This document shows positions 1 to 7,579 of a stretch of 64,000 nt of DNA, one piece after another. The notes beneath the pieces were generated by a model. The model was not told the origin of the DNA and searched no databases. It worked only from the letters and a program-made list of their open reading frames with translations. The position numbers and the translations under genes are program-made. Origin of the DNA: Acidobacterium capsulatum ATCC 51196 (GTDB lineage Bacteria > Acidobacteriota > Terriglobia > Terriglobales > Acidobacteriaceae); NCBI RefSeq assembly GCF_000022565.1, contig NC_012483.1:3968001-4032000 (forward strand), written 5' to 3'. Position 1 is the first letter of the stretch. Each line of letters begins with the position of its first letter.

Positions 1-1
1 C

Positions 2-301
2 AATGCTCTCGTCCAGACCCGCATCGATCCCGAGGTGAAAGACCGCGCCGCTGCCGTGCTGGAGCGCATGGGGCTCACCGTCTCCGATGCGGTTCGCATC
101 CTGCTCACCCGCACCGCCAATGAGGGAGCCTTGCCCTTTGCAGTCACTCCCACGCCAGAAGAGTACGACGCGTGGTTCCGCAAAAAAGTGCAGGAAGCGC
201 TCGATGATCCACGCCCGATGATCCCGCATGAAGAAGTAGAACGTCGTATGGCTGTTCATCGCGCGGCAATCTTGAATCTGTCCAGGGACACGAAAAAGTA
301 A
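2..301 (+). CDS. RelB/DinJ-family antitoxin (5' end outside window)
   Basis: The reading frame is open from base 2, so the true start lies upstream. The visible part begins NALVQTRIDPEVKDRA and continues LERMGLTVSDAVRILLTR, which is the ribbon-helix-helix DNA-binding fold typical of RelB/DinJ antitoxins. The C-terminal half is acidic and charged and would wrap the toxin. A GTG at 35 could be read as a start but would remove the first beta strand of the fold, so it is not preferred. The stop lies three bases before the ParE-like toxin gene, the usual antitoxin-toxin operon order. Antitoxins of this family normally repress their own operon; the promoter is not in the window. Confidence 0.85.
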   Translation, partial: NALVQTRIDPEVKDRAAAVLERMGLTVSDAVRILLTRTANEGALPFAVTPTPEEYDAWFRKKVQEALDDPRPMIPHEEVERRMAVHRAAILNLSRDTKK

Positions 302-304
302 CAG

Positions 305-583
305 ATGAAGATTCACTGGACCTCAGCCGCGCTTACGGATCGCATGGCCATTTTTACTTACATTGCCCAGGACCGTCCGCAGACAGCGACTGCAGTGGAT
401 GCGCGCATTCGTTCGCTTGTTGAGCAACTGGCTCGCTTTCCGAATAGGGGAAGATCAGGGCGCATGACAGAGAGCCGCGAACTGGTCATCCCCCAGACCC
501 CTTACCTGGCCATCTACCGCATCGACGGGCACACCATCTCTATCCTCCGCATCCTGCATGGCTCACAGTGCTGGCCCGCCTAG
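305..583 (+). CDS. RelE/ParE-family toxin
   Basis: A 92-residue protein of the RelE/ParE superfamily. It starts MKIHWTSAALTD, has a central helical hairpin, and ends with the family's strand pattern LVIPQTPYLAIYRIDG and RILHGSQCWP. Length and C-terminal motif fit the plasmid-stabilisation type. Members either cleave mRNA at the ribosome (RelE) or poison gyrase (ParE); the sequence alone does not decide which, though the short RILHG tail resembles ParE-like proteins more. It follows the RelB-like antitoxin by three bases, so the two are almost certainly one operon. Confidence 0.88.
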   Translation: MKIHWTSAALTDRMAIFTYIAQDRPQTATAVDARIRSLVEQLARFPNRGRSGRMTESRELVIPQTPYLAIYRIDGHTISILRILHGSQCWPA

Positions 584-637
584 CCGCCCCTGCACACCGC
601 CGGCGTTTGCATTTATATTTCGTGAGGGAGACACCAC

Positions 638-1078
638 ATGGAATCCACGCTAGCCACCAGCCACGACGCTGACCTGATCCTCAAGCTCTACGACCTGCGC
701 CGCGAAGCCACCATGCGCCGCGCGCGCCACTGGATCACCGCCGAGTTCTTCCCCCAGACCGCCGAAGAGGCCATGGCGCCCATGCTCGCCTGGGGCACCG
801 AGCAGAATGCCTGGTTCCGCCAGGTCACCAGCTATTGGGAGATGGCCCTCTCCTTCGTCGTGCATGGCGCGCTCAATGGCGACCTCTTCCTCGACTGCAA
901 CGGCGAGCCCTTCTTCATTTACGCCAAGTTCCAGCCTTTTCTGGCCCACATTCGCACCACCCATCCCAATTTCCTCATGAAGATGGATCACGTCATCGAG
1001 CAATATCCCGCCGCCCGCCAGCGCGTCGACATGATGCTTCGCAACCTTGAGAAGCGCCGCGCCGCCGCTAAGGCCTAG
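638..1078 (+). CDS. Conserved hypothetical protein, 146 aa
   Basis: A soluble protein preceded by a good ribosome-binding site (GAGGGAG, about 9 bases before the ATG). It has no signal peptide or membrane segment. It is rich in Trp, Phe and Met (for example WITAEFFPQT, YWEMALSFVVHG, FFIYAKFQPF) and ends in a basic helix, LRNLEKRRAAAKA. The alternating helices and aromatic core suggest a small all-alpha domain. I do not recognise the family. The neighbours (a toxin-antitoxin pair and a DUF427 gene) give no clear functional link. Confidence 0.7.
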   Translation: MESTLATSHDADLILKLYDLRREATMRRARHWITAEFFPQTAEEAMAPMLAWGTEQNAWFRQVTSYWEMALSFVVHGALNGDLFLDCNGEPFFIYAKFQPFLAHIRTTHPNFLMKMDHVIEQYPAARQRVDMMLRNLEKRRAAAKA

Positions 1079-1179
1079 GCATGGCAGCCTTTAGCGCCCT
1101 GCGAGGGGCCCGCTGCATCTGATAATGTGGGAGAGGTGCCGTCAGCCCGACTTTTGACGGCAAGGAAGGATGGAAAATC

Positions 1180-1464
1180 ATGGCTAAAGCAGTCTGGAAT
1201 GGTAAGGTCATCGCCGAGAGCGAGAAATTCGAGACAGTGGAAGGAAATCTCTATTTCCCCGAGAGCACGGTCAACCGCGAATACCTGCGGCCCAGCTCCA
1301 CCACCTCGACCTGCCCATGGAAGGGCCAGGCCCGCTACTACACCATCCTGATCGACGGGCAGGAGAATCCCGACGCCGCCTGGTACTACCCCGATCCCAA
1401 ACCAGCCGCCCGCAACATCAAGGGCCACATCGCCTTCTGGCGCGGCGTCGAGATCGAAAAGTAG
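1180..1464 (+). CDS. DUF427 domain protein
   Basis: A 94-residue protein matching the DUF427 fold: MAKAVWNGKVIAES, then EGNLYFPESTV, CPWKGQARYYTI and the closing motif AAWYYPDPKPAARNIKGHIAFW. The family is widespread in bacteria and fungi and its biochemical role is not established. The start is fixed by a strong purine-rich ribosome-binding site (GGAAGGATGG) just upstream. Length equals the whole domain, so it is intact. It is cytoplasmic and appears to be a single-gene unit. Confidence 0.88.
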   Translation: MAKAVWNGKVIAESEKFETVEGNLYFPESTVNREYLRPSSTTSTCPWKGQARYYTILIDGQENPDAAWYYPDPKPAARNIKGHIAFWRGVEIEK

Positions 1465-1622
1465 TCCACGCCCGCCTGTTCAGCCCAGCCCAATCAGCCC
1501 TACCCAGGCCCGCCCCGCGCGGGCCTGTCGGCTTCTCCGGCCCGCTTCAGGAATCAACCTCGTCATCTCCCGCCGCATATCTCTCCGCCCCTGAACCCGC
1601 GGCTCGGGGTATGCTTGCACCC

Positions 1623-2531
1623 ATGACCTCGTCGCTTACCCGTCGCGGCTGGTTGCGCCTGGCGCTTCCAGTCGCGGGCGGCCTTCTTCTGACAGGCCGC
1701 TCCGGCTTCGCGGCTTCCCCCCACATCGCCGCTTTTGAAGACGCGCTTGCCCATCTGGAGCGCTCCAGCGGCGGCCGCCTCGGCGTCGCTCTCTGGCAGC
1801 CCGCTACCTCGCTCCGCGCCGGTCACCGCCTCCATCAGCGCTTCCCCATGTGCAGTACCTTCAAGGTCATGCTGGTCGCCGCCGTGCTCCACCGCGCCGA
1901 CCAAGCCCCCGATCGTGCAGACGGCCACCTCGACCGCCGCCTCCACTACACCCAGGCCCAGGTGCTCTCCTGGGCGCCCGTCACCTCAAAGCACGTGGCC
2001 ACCGGCCTCACCGTGCGCGAACTCTGCGCCGCCGCCATCACCCTCAGCGACAACACCGCCGCCAACCTCCTGCTCGCCAGCCTCGGAGGCCCCGCCGCCG
2101 TCACCGCCTACGCCCGCACCCTCGGCGACACCCGCACCCGCCTCGACCGCACCGAGCCCACGCTCAACTCCGCCATTCCGGGCGACCCCCGTGACACCAC
2201 CACCCCCTCCGCCATGGCGCACAACCTCGACCGGCTCCTGCTCGGCAACGCGCTCTCCCCGGCCTCGCGCCGCCAGCTCACTGCCTGGATGCTCGATTGC
2301 CAGACCGGTCTCCATCAGCTTCGCGCCGGCCTGCCCGCCGCCTGCAAAGTCGCCGACAAGACCGGCAACGGCAGCCACGGAACCAGCAATGACATCGCCG
2401 TCCTCTGGCCCCCGCACGGCGCGCCCGTCATCATCACCGCCTATCTCACGCAATCCACCCTCACCTACAGCGAGCAGAATGCCGTCCTGGCCCGCGTCGG
2501 CCGCGCCGCCGACGAGTGCCTGCGTCTCTAA
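1623..2531 (+). CDS. Class A beta-lactamase, Tat-exported
   Basis: A serine beta-lactamase that hydrolyses beta-lactam rings in the periplasm. From the ATG at 1623 the protein is 302 aa and starts with a twin-arginine signal (SLTRRGWLRLALPVAGG). The class A motifs are complete: S78-T-F-K81 (Ser70xxLys), S142-D-N144 (SDN130), E178-P-T-L-N (Glu166 loop) and K246-T-G248 (KTG234). A Cys precedes the catalytic Ser, and the KTG is followed by GTSNDIAVLWP, as in CTX-M-like relatives. The frame stays open far upstream, but 1623 (or GGTATG at 1611) puts the Tat motif at the N-terminus. No mobile element or regulator is adjacent, so it looks like a resident chromosomal enzyme. Substrate range cannot be read from sequence. 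Confidence 0.92.
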   Translation: MTSSLTRRGWLRLALPVAGGLLLTGRSGFAASPHIAAFEDALAHLERSSGGRLGVALWQPATSLRAGHRLHQRFPMCSTFKVMLVAAVLHRADQAPDRADGHLDRRLHYTQAQVLSWAPVTSKHVATGLTVRELCAAAITLSDNTAANLLLASLGGPAAVTAYARTLGDTRTRLDRTEPTLNSAIPGDPRDTTTPSAMAHNLDRLLLGNALSPASRRQLTAWMLDCQTGLHQLRAGLPAACKVADKTGNGSHGTSNDIAVLWPPHGAPVIITAYLTQSTLTYSEQNAVLARVGRAADECLRL

Positions 2532-2691
2532 CTCTCTCGGTAACATCCGCAACTCCGCCGGTGACCATCGAGTTCGATTTCTCTTCACGCCCGGGCAAAC
2601 TCCTGAGACATTCCGCCGTCCAACTACCCTAATCCCCGGGACGTAGCTTCGGCGTTCACCCTCTTGACCGAAAGGAACCCTCCCATCCCCC

Positions 2692-3705
2692 ATGGCTGAA
2701 ATCACCGACCCCCAGGTACTCCGCCAGATCATTCGCACCCAAAACGAGATATCGCGGTTAGGGCCCGACCTGGGGGCCGTCATTCAATGCGCGGCAGAGA
2801 GCGTGCAGCAGCTCACCCATGCCGGCGCCGCCATTGTCGAAATGGCCGAGGGGGACCAGATGGTCTACCGCGCCGCCACCGGCTTCGCCACCGCATGCCT
2901 CGGCCTGCGCCTCAAGCGCGAGGGCAGCCTGACCGGGCTCTGCATTCAAAACGGCCAGATGCTCATCTGCTCTGACTCTGAGACCGATCCCCGCGTCGAC
3001 CGCGACGCCTGCCGCCGCGTCGGACTCCGCTCCATGGTCGTCGCCCCGCTCTTCTTCCATCAGTCGCCCGTGGGCGTGTTGAAGATCGCCTCGCCGCTGC
3101 CCGATGCCTTCCGCGAGCAGGACATGGCCGTGCTCGATAGCATGTGCGAGCTGATCGCCTCAGCCATGTTCCACGCCGCCCGCATGGAAGAGGGCGAGCT
3201 CTACTACAAGGCCACGCATGACTCGCTCACCGGCCTGCCCAACCGGGCGCTCTTTTATGACCGCCTCCGCCAGCGCCTCGCCCTCGCCCGCCGCAACGGA
3301 GTCTCCTTCGCCGTGCTCAGCCTCGACATGGACGGCCTCAAAAGCATCAACGACACCTACGGCCACCAGGCCGGCGACGCGGCTCTGCGGGAGACGGCCG
3401 CCCGCATCAAGGCCATCACCCGCGTCTCCGACACCTTCGCCCGTCTCGGCGGCGACGAATTCGCCCTCCTCCTCACCGAGGTTCACAACCGCGAGGGAGC
3501 GCTCGAGGCCGCCAGCCGTCTCGAACAGGCCCTCTTCGAGCCGCTCCAGTTTGAAGGCTGGAGGCTGCCCCTCAGCCTCAGCATCGGCCACGCCCTCTTC
3601 CCCCTCGACGGCGAAGAGATCGACCCCCTCCTCGACGCCGCCGACCAGGCCATGTACCAAACCAAACGCCACCGTACCAATAAAGCCGAAGACTTCGCCA
3701 TCTAA
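2692..3705 (+). CDS. GAF-GGDEF diguanylate cyclase
   Basis: A 337-aa cytoplasmic protein that probably makes cyclic di-GMP from two GTP. Residues about 20-165 form a GAF sensor domain (ending MCELIASAMFHAARM). A short linker leads to the GGDEF domain, which begins ATHDSLTGLPNRALFYDRL. The active-site signature is intact (GGDEF at 253-257) and an inhibitory I-site, RVSD, sits at 244-247, five residues before it, so product inhibition is expected. There is no EAL domain and no membrane segment. The GAF ligand is unknown. It stands alone between the beta-lactamase gene and a repeat-rich spacer. Confidence 0.93.
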   Translation: MAEITDPQVLRQIIRTQNEISRLGPDLGAVIQCAAESVQQLTHAGAAIVEMAEGDQMVYRAATGFATACLGLRLKREGSLTGLCIQNGQMLICSDSETDPRVDRDACRRVGLRSMVVAPLFFHQSPVGVLKIASPLPDAFREQDMAVLDSMCELIASAMFHAARMEEGELYYKATHDSLTGLPNRALFYDRLRQRLALARRNGVSFAVLSLDMDGLKSINDTYGHQAGDAALRETAARIKAITRVSDTFARLGGDEFALLLTEVHNREGALEAASRLEQALFEPLQFEGWRLPLSLSIGHALFPLDGEEIDPLLDAADQAMYQTKRHRTNKAEDFAI

Positions 3706-4228
3706 CCGCAGCGGAGTCAGCAATCAGGTCCCACCTGCAACCCACCGGAGACCCACCCACCCCGGCACGCCATCCCCGTGCACCGCGCAGTTTGGCGGTA
3801 GATGAGCGCATTGGGCTGAAGTCGTCAGTCTAGGTGGGTATGGGGAGACGGGAAGCGGCATTTTTCCCGCACCCCAAAAGAGGCTTGCGTGGGTCACCCA
3901 CCCAATTTCCAGCAGCGTCATTCTGAGCTGCGAAGCAGCGAAGAATCCCGGCGATGCTTCGGTCGCATCCGCACTCGGGAGTTTCTCCCAACATGCCGGA
4001 GTATTTCCACTCTCGGGAAAGTGCGATAACCCGACAACCGTCAAGGAGTGCATTGGGCTGAAGGCAACAACGGACGACTAGGCGCAGATGTCAGGCTAGT
4101 CCGTTCTACGGCCAGGTGGACTGGATTTGTAAAGACTTGCCGACTTTCGAGGAGGTAACCGGCTCTCATCCGAAGGTGTGGTGTGCCGGTGATAAGGCCA
4201 GAACCGAATCCTTTATGTCCATGTCACA
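3706..4228. other. 523-base spacer with repeat debris
   Basis: No convincing gene. It holds an 18-base direct repeat, GAGYGCATTGGGCTGAAG, at 3804-3821 and 4046-4063 (one mismatch). At 3882-3893, GGCTTGCGTGGG is identical to the right arm of the hairpin repeats found in the leu-ilv locus. A GTCATTCTGAG...GAAGAATCCC element at 3917-3950 resembles an intergenic repeat I have seen in acidobacterial genomes (recall, not checked). Confidence 0.5.
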
Positions 4229-4636
4229 ATGTGCGGTATGGCAGAACAGACATTCCGCCCCGGTGATAACTCGTTCGTCGCCAGCGACGCTCCGGGCCAT
4301 CAGCATGGCGCGTTTTTCGAGGATGACGGCGAGACAGGGTACTTCTACGCGGTTGACCTGACTCGTGCTGAAAACAAAGTTCTCGACGCGATGAGCATCT
4401 ACGACGTGAAGAACGTGACGGAGCGGGACAGGCCATCGGTCCTCTCCATTGTCTGGTCGGGTGACGGATTGAAATGTGCCCTCTTGATCAATGGTCACGC
4501 TCACGCAGTATTCGACTTCGCAGCCAAGCGGGGCTTCTGCCGAACGAATTTCCCAAACTTTCCAGATCGTTGCGACGGTCGTTGGCCGAGTTCTGACCAC
4601 GGTTGGTCTGAAGACGCAGTTGCCTGGCTTCAATGA
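4229..4636 (+). CDS. DUF2251 domain protein
   Basis: A 135-aa protein (ATG at 4229; a second in-frame ATG at 4238 gives MAEQTF). It matches the DUF2251 pattern as I recall it: FRPGDNSFVASDAPGHQHGA, FFEDDGETGYFYAVD, then RPSVLSIVWSGDG, CALLINGHAHAVFDF and a C-terminal RGFCRTNFPNFP. The family's function is unknown. It is soluble, with no signal peptide. No clear ribosome-binding site precedes either start. With the next gene it forms a patch visibly lower in GC than the surroundings, which suggests acquisition by transfer. Confidence 0.75.
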   Translation: MCGMAEQTFRPGDNSFVASDAPGHQHGAFFEDDGETGYFYAVDLTRAENKVLDAMSIYDVKNVTERDRPSVLSIVWSGDGLKCALLINGHAHAVFDFAAKRGFCRTNFPNFPDRCDGRWPSSDHGWSEDAVAWLQ

Positions 4637-4868
4637 GAGTCAGTTTAGCTTCTACGGGATGAAGAATAGCTACCGCCAGACGGGCTCTGCTCCAACTTTC
4701 GGGCGGCGAGGTCGCTGCAGGAAACTTGAAGCCAGGCCGACTTTACGAGGATCAATTGGCGCCATGGCCAGTGGAGATCTGCGACATCCCCGGAGCCCAA
4801 ATGCAAGGCACCGGGGGCGCCCGCCGGAAATTGGTGTAGCCTCAATTGGAGATGGGGGAGACGGATCA

Positions 4869-5678
4869 ATGTGCGACCCGGAAGAAGCCGCTGCCAAAGC
4901 AGTGGGAGAATCAGTCGGAAAGATTCTCGATAGCGAAGTAGCCAAAAACCTGCTTGCTCCCGTAACGACTGAGTTGGGGTTGGCACTCGGCGAGATTGGC
5001 AGTGCATTCAGATTCTACGTCTCTGAGAATCTGAAAACCGTTTTCAAGAAATGGGCAAATCAGCGACAAGGCCAGCCCGTCGACCCAGAACAATTTCAAC
5101 GAGTGCTCCCGCTTCTCCAAGATGCTTCTTTACAGAGTGACGACGCATTGCAAGAGAGGTGGGCTGCGCTTTTAGAGAGCACTGTCACGCGGCCGGAAAA
5201 CGTCCTTCCGTCATTCGGCAATACTCTGTCGCAACTCACAGCGCATGAGGCGCGATATTTGGATGAACTCTGGACGGCTATGAACAGAAAGTTCCCCGTA
5301 AAAGGTGAACCATATCGTAGAAACGAGAGGTTATTCGATTTCCGATTTATGATGTTTGTCTTTGACCCGCAGCTATCAACGCAATTGCTTGCAGAATACA
5401 AAGCACGAAGAATGCTTCATCAGCCCGTATCCCAAGCGGAAATGAACGCGAGCGCCAAACGAGACGAGCTGCGACTGATAATTCAAGATTTTAAAAGACT
5501 GGGAATCATAGGCACCAAAACCGAATTGGCGCAAGGGAGTTCAAGTTGGATCGAGACGGATGAAAAAGCAGTAGAGATTCCCGGTGAAGTCGCATTGTTC
5601 GAACAGACGTTTTTTACGCCCTACGGTAGAGGTTTCATCAAAGCGGTCCGGCCGAAGGCTCAAACATCGGAGCAGTGA
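4869..5678 (+). CDS. Abi-alpha (DUF4393) protein, putative phage-defence protein
   Basis: From the ATG at 4869 (ribosome-binding site GGGGGAG about 9 bases upstream) this is a 269-aa protein. Residues about 1-60 are helical (ESVGKILDSEVAKNLLAP). The centre carries the DUF4393/Abi_alpha signature VLPLLQDASLQSDDALQERW, followed by AALLESTV. The second half (LRLIIQDFKRLGIIG) looks like a small winged-helix or helical lobe. Abi-alpha proteins are grouped with abortive-infection factors, but few have been tested. Codon use is visibly more AT-rich than in the neighbours, supporting horizontal transfer. The frame is open further upstream, but that part does not look like protein. Confidence 0.75.
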   Translation: MCDPEEAAAKAVGESVGKILDSEVAKNLLAPVTTELGLALGEIGSAFRFYVSENLKTVFKKWANQRQGQPVDPEQFQRVLPLLQDASLQSDDALQERWAALLESTVTRPENVLPSFGNTLSQLTAHEARYLDELWTAMNRKFPVKGEPYRRNERLFDFRFMMFVFDPQLSTQLLAEYKARRMLHQPVSQAEMNASAKRDELRLIIQDFKRLGIIGTKTELAQGSSSWIETDEKAVEIPGEVALFEQTFFTPYGRGFIKAVRPKAQTSEQ

Positions 5679-5984
5679 TGATGCGACGACGGGCATGATC
5701 TATCCACGAGACCGACGCCATCTGCTATTGGGATTACAGTCACGATTTTCAACATAGATCCCCGCAAACGGGCCAGTGTTCCGCGATCCACTTTGACGGA
5801 AAGTCGCCATCTCGGACAAATTGCCTCCCGAGATCAATAAGTGCATAAGCTCCAAGTTACTCATCCAGCCATATCACTCCCGGCAACCCACCCCGGAGAA
5901 TACCCCGCAGCCCGTCGCCCGCCATGCGGCGCGGAAAGCTCAATCCTCCTCAATGCGCGTCCACGACGACCGTCGCCGGTGACC
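5679..5984. other. 306-base spacer, nothing recognised
   Basis: This lies between the Abi-alpha gene and the convergent PIN toxin gene. I see no plausible gene, RNA fold or strong terminator. The short open frames here are compositional. Confidence 0.5.
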
Positions 5985-6443
5985 TCAGCGCTGTTGGAGC
6001 GCTTCCAGAAACGCCGCAGACCCTAAAATCCGCACCTCGCCCCACGGGTCCAGCACCAGCAGGTCCTCATCGCTGCTCACCACGGCGTCTGCTTCCGCCG
6101 CATAAGCCAGCGCCAGAAACTGGTTGTCCTTCGGGTCCCGGCACGCGGGATGATCGGCAAAGCACTCCTCATCGCGCACCGGATACAGCCGCACATGGCC
6201 CTCGACCATCGCGACGAACTCCCGGCGAAGCTCATCAGAAAGATAGGCCCGGAACTTTGCCCGTCCCATCACCTTCTTCAGCTCCGCCAGCGTCTCCTGG
6301 CTGGCGCAGACCTCGCAATACCGCAGCGCGGCATGCAGCGCCTGATAGGGAATCGAATCGGGCCGCAGCGCCGCCGAGACCAGCGTGCTCGTATCCAACA
6401 CCACGCGACGGATCATCCTACCGGCCACGGGACGGGGCGTCAT
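5985..6443 (-). CDS. PIN-domain toxin (VapC-like ribonuclease)
   Basis: A 152-aa PIN-fold protein, expected to be a Mg-dependent RNase. The acidic residues of the fold are present: VVLDTSTLVSA near the N-terminus, CRDPKDNQFLALA in the middle and ADAVVSSDEDLLVL near the end. This arrangement is that of the COG1569-type putative toxin family. The ATG at 6443 overlaps the antitoxin stop as ATGA, implying translational coupling. A second in-frame ATG at 6416 (MIRRVVLDTS) sits closer to the fold and may be the real start. It pairs with the upstream Phd-like gene. Confidence 0.85.
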   Translation of the reverse strand: MTPRPVAGRMIRRVVLDTSTLVSAALRPDSIPYQALHAALRYCEVCASQETLAELKKVMGRAKFRAYLSDELRREFVAMVEGHVRLYPVRDEECFADHPACRDPKDNQFLALAYAAEADAVVSSDEDLLVLDPWGEVRILGSAAFLEALQQR

Positions 6444-6727
6444 CGCGCCGCATGCACCATGCGGTTCACGTCCTCATCGGTCAACTCGCCGGCGGCCGCC
6501 GCCTGTGCGCCGGAACGGTCCTTGGCGGCTTTGGCCGCCCAGGCCTCCAATTCGGTCACGGCGCGGCTGCGCCGCCTGCGGGCATCCAGCAGCTCCTCCA
6601 TGTCCTGAGGAGAAACAATGAACGCCGCCGTTCGCCCATGCCGTGTCACCGAAACCGTCTCTCTCTGTGCCATGTCAATCAACTGCCCAAAGCGGTTCTG
6701 CGCCTCCACTGACGTCACCTTCACCAT
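6440..6727 (-). CDS. Phd/YefM-family antitoxin
   Basis: A 95-aa protein with the Phd/YefM N-terminus: VKVTSVEAQNRFGQLIDMAQ, then VSVTRHGRTAAFIVSPQDMEELLD. The N-terminal domain binds operator DNA and the charged tail would neutralise the toxin. The ribosome-binding site GGAGGAGGG lies about 8 bases before the ATG. It is the first gene of a two-gene operon with the PIN toxin and overlaps it by four bases. A Phd antitoxin paired with a PIN toxin is a known mixed arrangement. Confidence 0.88.
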   Translation of the reverse strand: MVKVTSVEAQNRFGQLIDMAQRETVSVTRHGRTAAFIVSPQDMEELLDARRRRSRAVTELEAWAAKAAKDRSGAQAAAAGELTDEDVNRMVHAAR

Positions 6728-6762
6728 GATCGAACCCTCCTCCGAATATCCCTGTAATACCT

Positions 6763-6768
6763 AGTATA
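6763..6768 (-). promoter_or_regulatory. Possible -10 box of the Phd/PIN operon
   Basis: On the minus strand TATACT lies about 36 bases before the antitoxin start, inside an imperfectly palindromic AT-rich stretch (CTATACTAGGTATTA). Phd-type antitoxins repress from operators that overlap their promoter, so this is the expected place. No clear -35 box is visible. Confidence 0.35.
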
Positions 6769-7123
6769 GCTATTTTAGGGACTCCCCGGCCGCGCCCGCA
6801 CCGGCCAGTATCTTTCCTCCAGAGGGCGCACGCCCTGACCCACAAGGCATGCATGGCCCCTGCAACAATCGAGATGATCGCCCATCCACGGGCCCCACCC
6901 CTGCCGGGAATTCCCCCCATTTTCGCTACCATGGGAACAGGGGAAAACTCCGTTCTCCCACCCCCGCAGCCGGTCGTCCCAACCCATTCCCGAGGCACTT
7001 CCGCCCATCCCAAACCGCCCCCAAACCACCCCAAAACCACTCCGGAACCACCCCGAATCCCCACCTTATCCCTCGTTCCACCCCACCCCCAAACCCCTCA
7101 AAAAGGCCCCATTTCCGCCCAAA

Positions 7124-7145
7124 AATGTGAATCCGGATTCACATT
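7124..7145. repeat. Operator-like palindrome, copy 1
   Basis: A perfect 22-base palindrome. The half-site is AATGTGAATCC and the two halves abut. It shares its core, GTGAAT-N4-ATTCAC, with two copies downstream. Confidence 0.8.
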
Positions 7146-7254
7146 CCCCGCCCAGCCCCCTCGCCCGCCATAAACCCCACCCCGTCAACAAGATAGCCAC
7201 TCCCGTCCACCCCTCATCATCCCACCCCCTGCCGCCCTCAGAAAAAAACACCCC

Positions 7255-7278
7255 AAAAGTGAATGCACATTCACATTT
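7255..7278. repeat. Operator-like palindrome, copy 2
   Basis: The core GTGAATG-CA-CATTCAC (7259-7274) is a perfect 7-base inverted repeat with a two-base centre, flanked by AAA and TTT. Its centre is 132 bases from copy 1. Confidence 0.75.
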
Positions 7279-7359
7279 CGAAATCACCCCATCTAAGCCG
7301 CTGATAAACAAAGCCTTACCGCCGCCCCGCCCACCCGAAGCACCCTCATTTTGCAAATA

Positions 7360-7381
7360 AATGTGAATCCCCATTCGCATT
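7360..7381. repeat. Operator-like palindrome, copy 3
   Basis: AATGTGAAT-CCCC-ATTCGCATT: the same half-site as copy 1 with one mismatch in the right arm. Its centre is 104 bases from copy 2. Confidence 0.7.
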
Positions 7382-7447
7382 CCATTTCCACCCCGCCCAA
7401 ACCCATCCAGCCGGCCCCCAAATAGAAGCGTCCTCAGCCCCTGAAGG

Positions 7448-7467
7448 GTACGGGCTTCAGCCCGTAC
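7448..7467. repeat. Inverted repeat GTACGGGCT-TC-AGCCCGTAC
   Basis: A perfect 9-base inverted repeat with a two-base centre. A degenerate relative (CCGGGCTTTAGCC) follows at about 7489. Its design resembles short dispersed intergenic palindromes. It could also act as a barrier before the thioredoxin gene. Confidence 0.6.
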
Positions 7468-7579
7468 GTCCAGCCCATCCCCAACAACCGGGCTTTAGCC
7501 TCTGAGCCCCCGCCCAATCCGGCATACCAATCCGGCATAATGGTCGCACCAGAAAAATAATATTTTTCGCGGAGCCTCC

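Larger units (their letters stand above)
6728..7579. other. 852-base C-rich, G-poor spacer
   Basis: There is no gene I can support. From about 6990 to 7440 the plus strand is dominated by C and A with very few G, an extreme strand skew unlike any neighbour. It contains three copies of a GTGAAT-N4-ATTCAC palindrome and, at 7448-7467, a GTACGGGCT/AGCCCGTAC inverted repeat. Confidence 0.6.

Noticed and set aside
2-583. Phage or plasmid fragment at the left edge
   Set aside because: Only a toxin-antitoxin pair is seen; no integrase, transposase, attachment site or replication gene.
1623-2531. Acquired resistance gene on a mobile element
   Set aside because: The beta-lactamase has the same composition as its neighbours and no insertion sequence or integron part is adjacent.
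7066-7380. 104-codon minus-strand frame reading through the three palindromes
   Set aside because: It is Gly-rich, has no ribosome-binding site and depends wholly on the strand skew; copy 3 falls in a different frame from copies 1 and 2, so protein repeat structure does not explain the palindromes.
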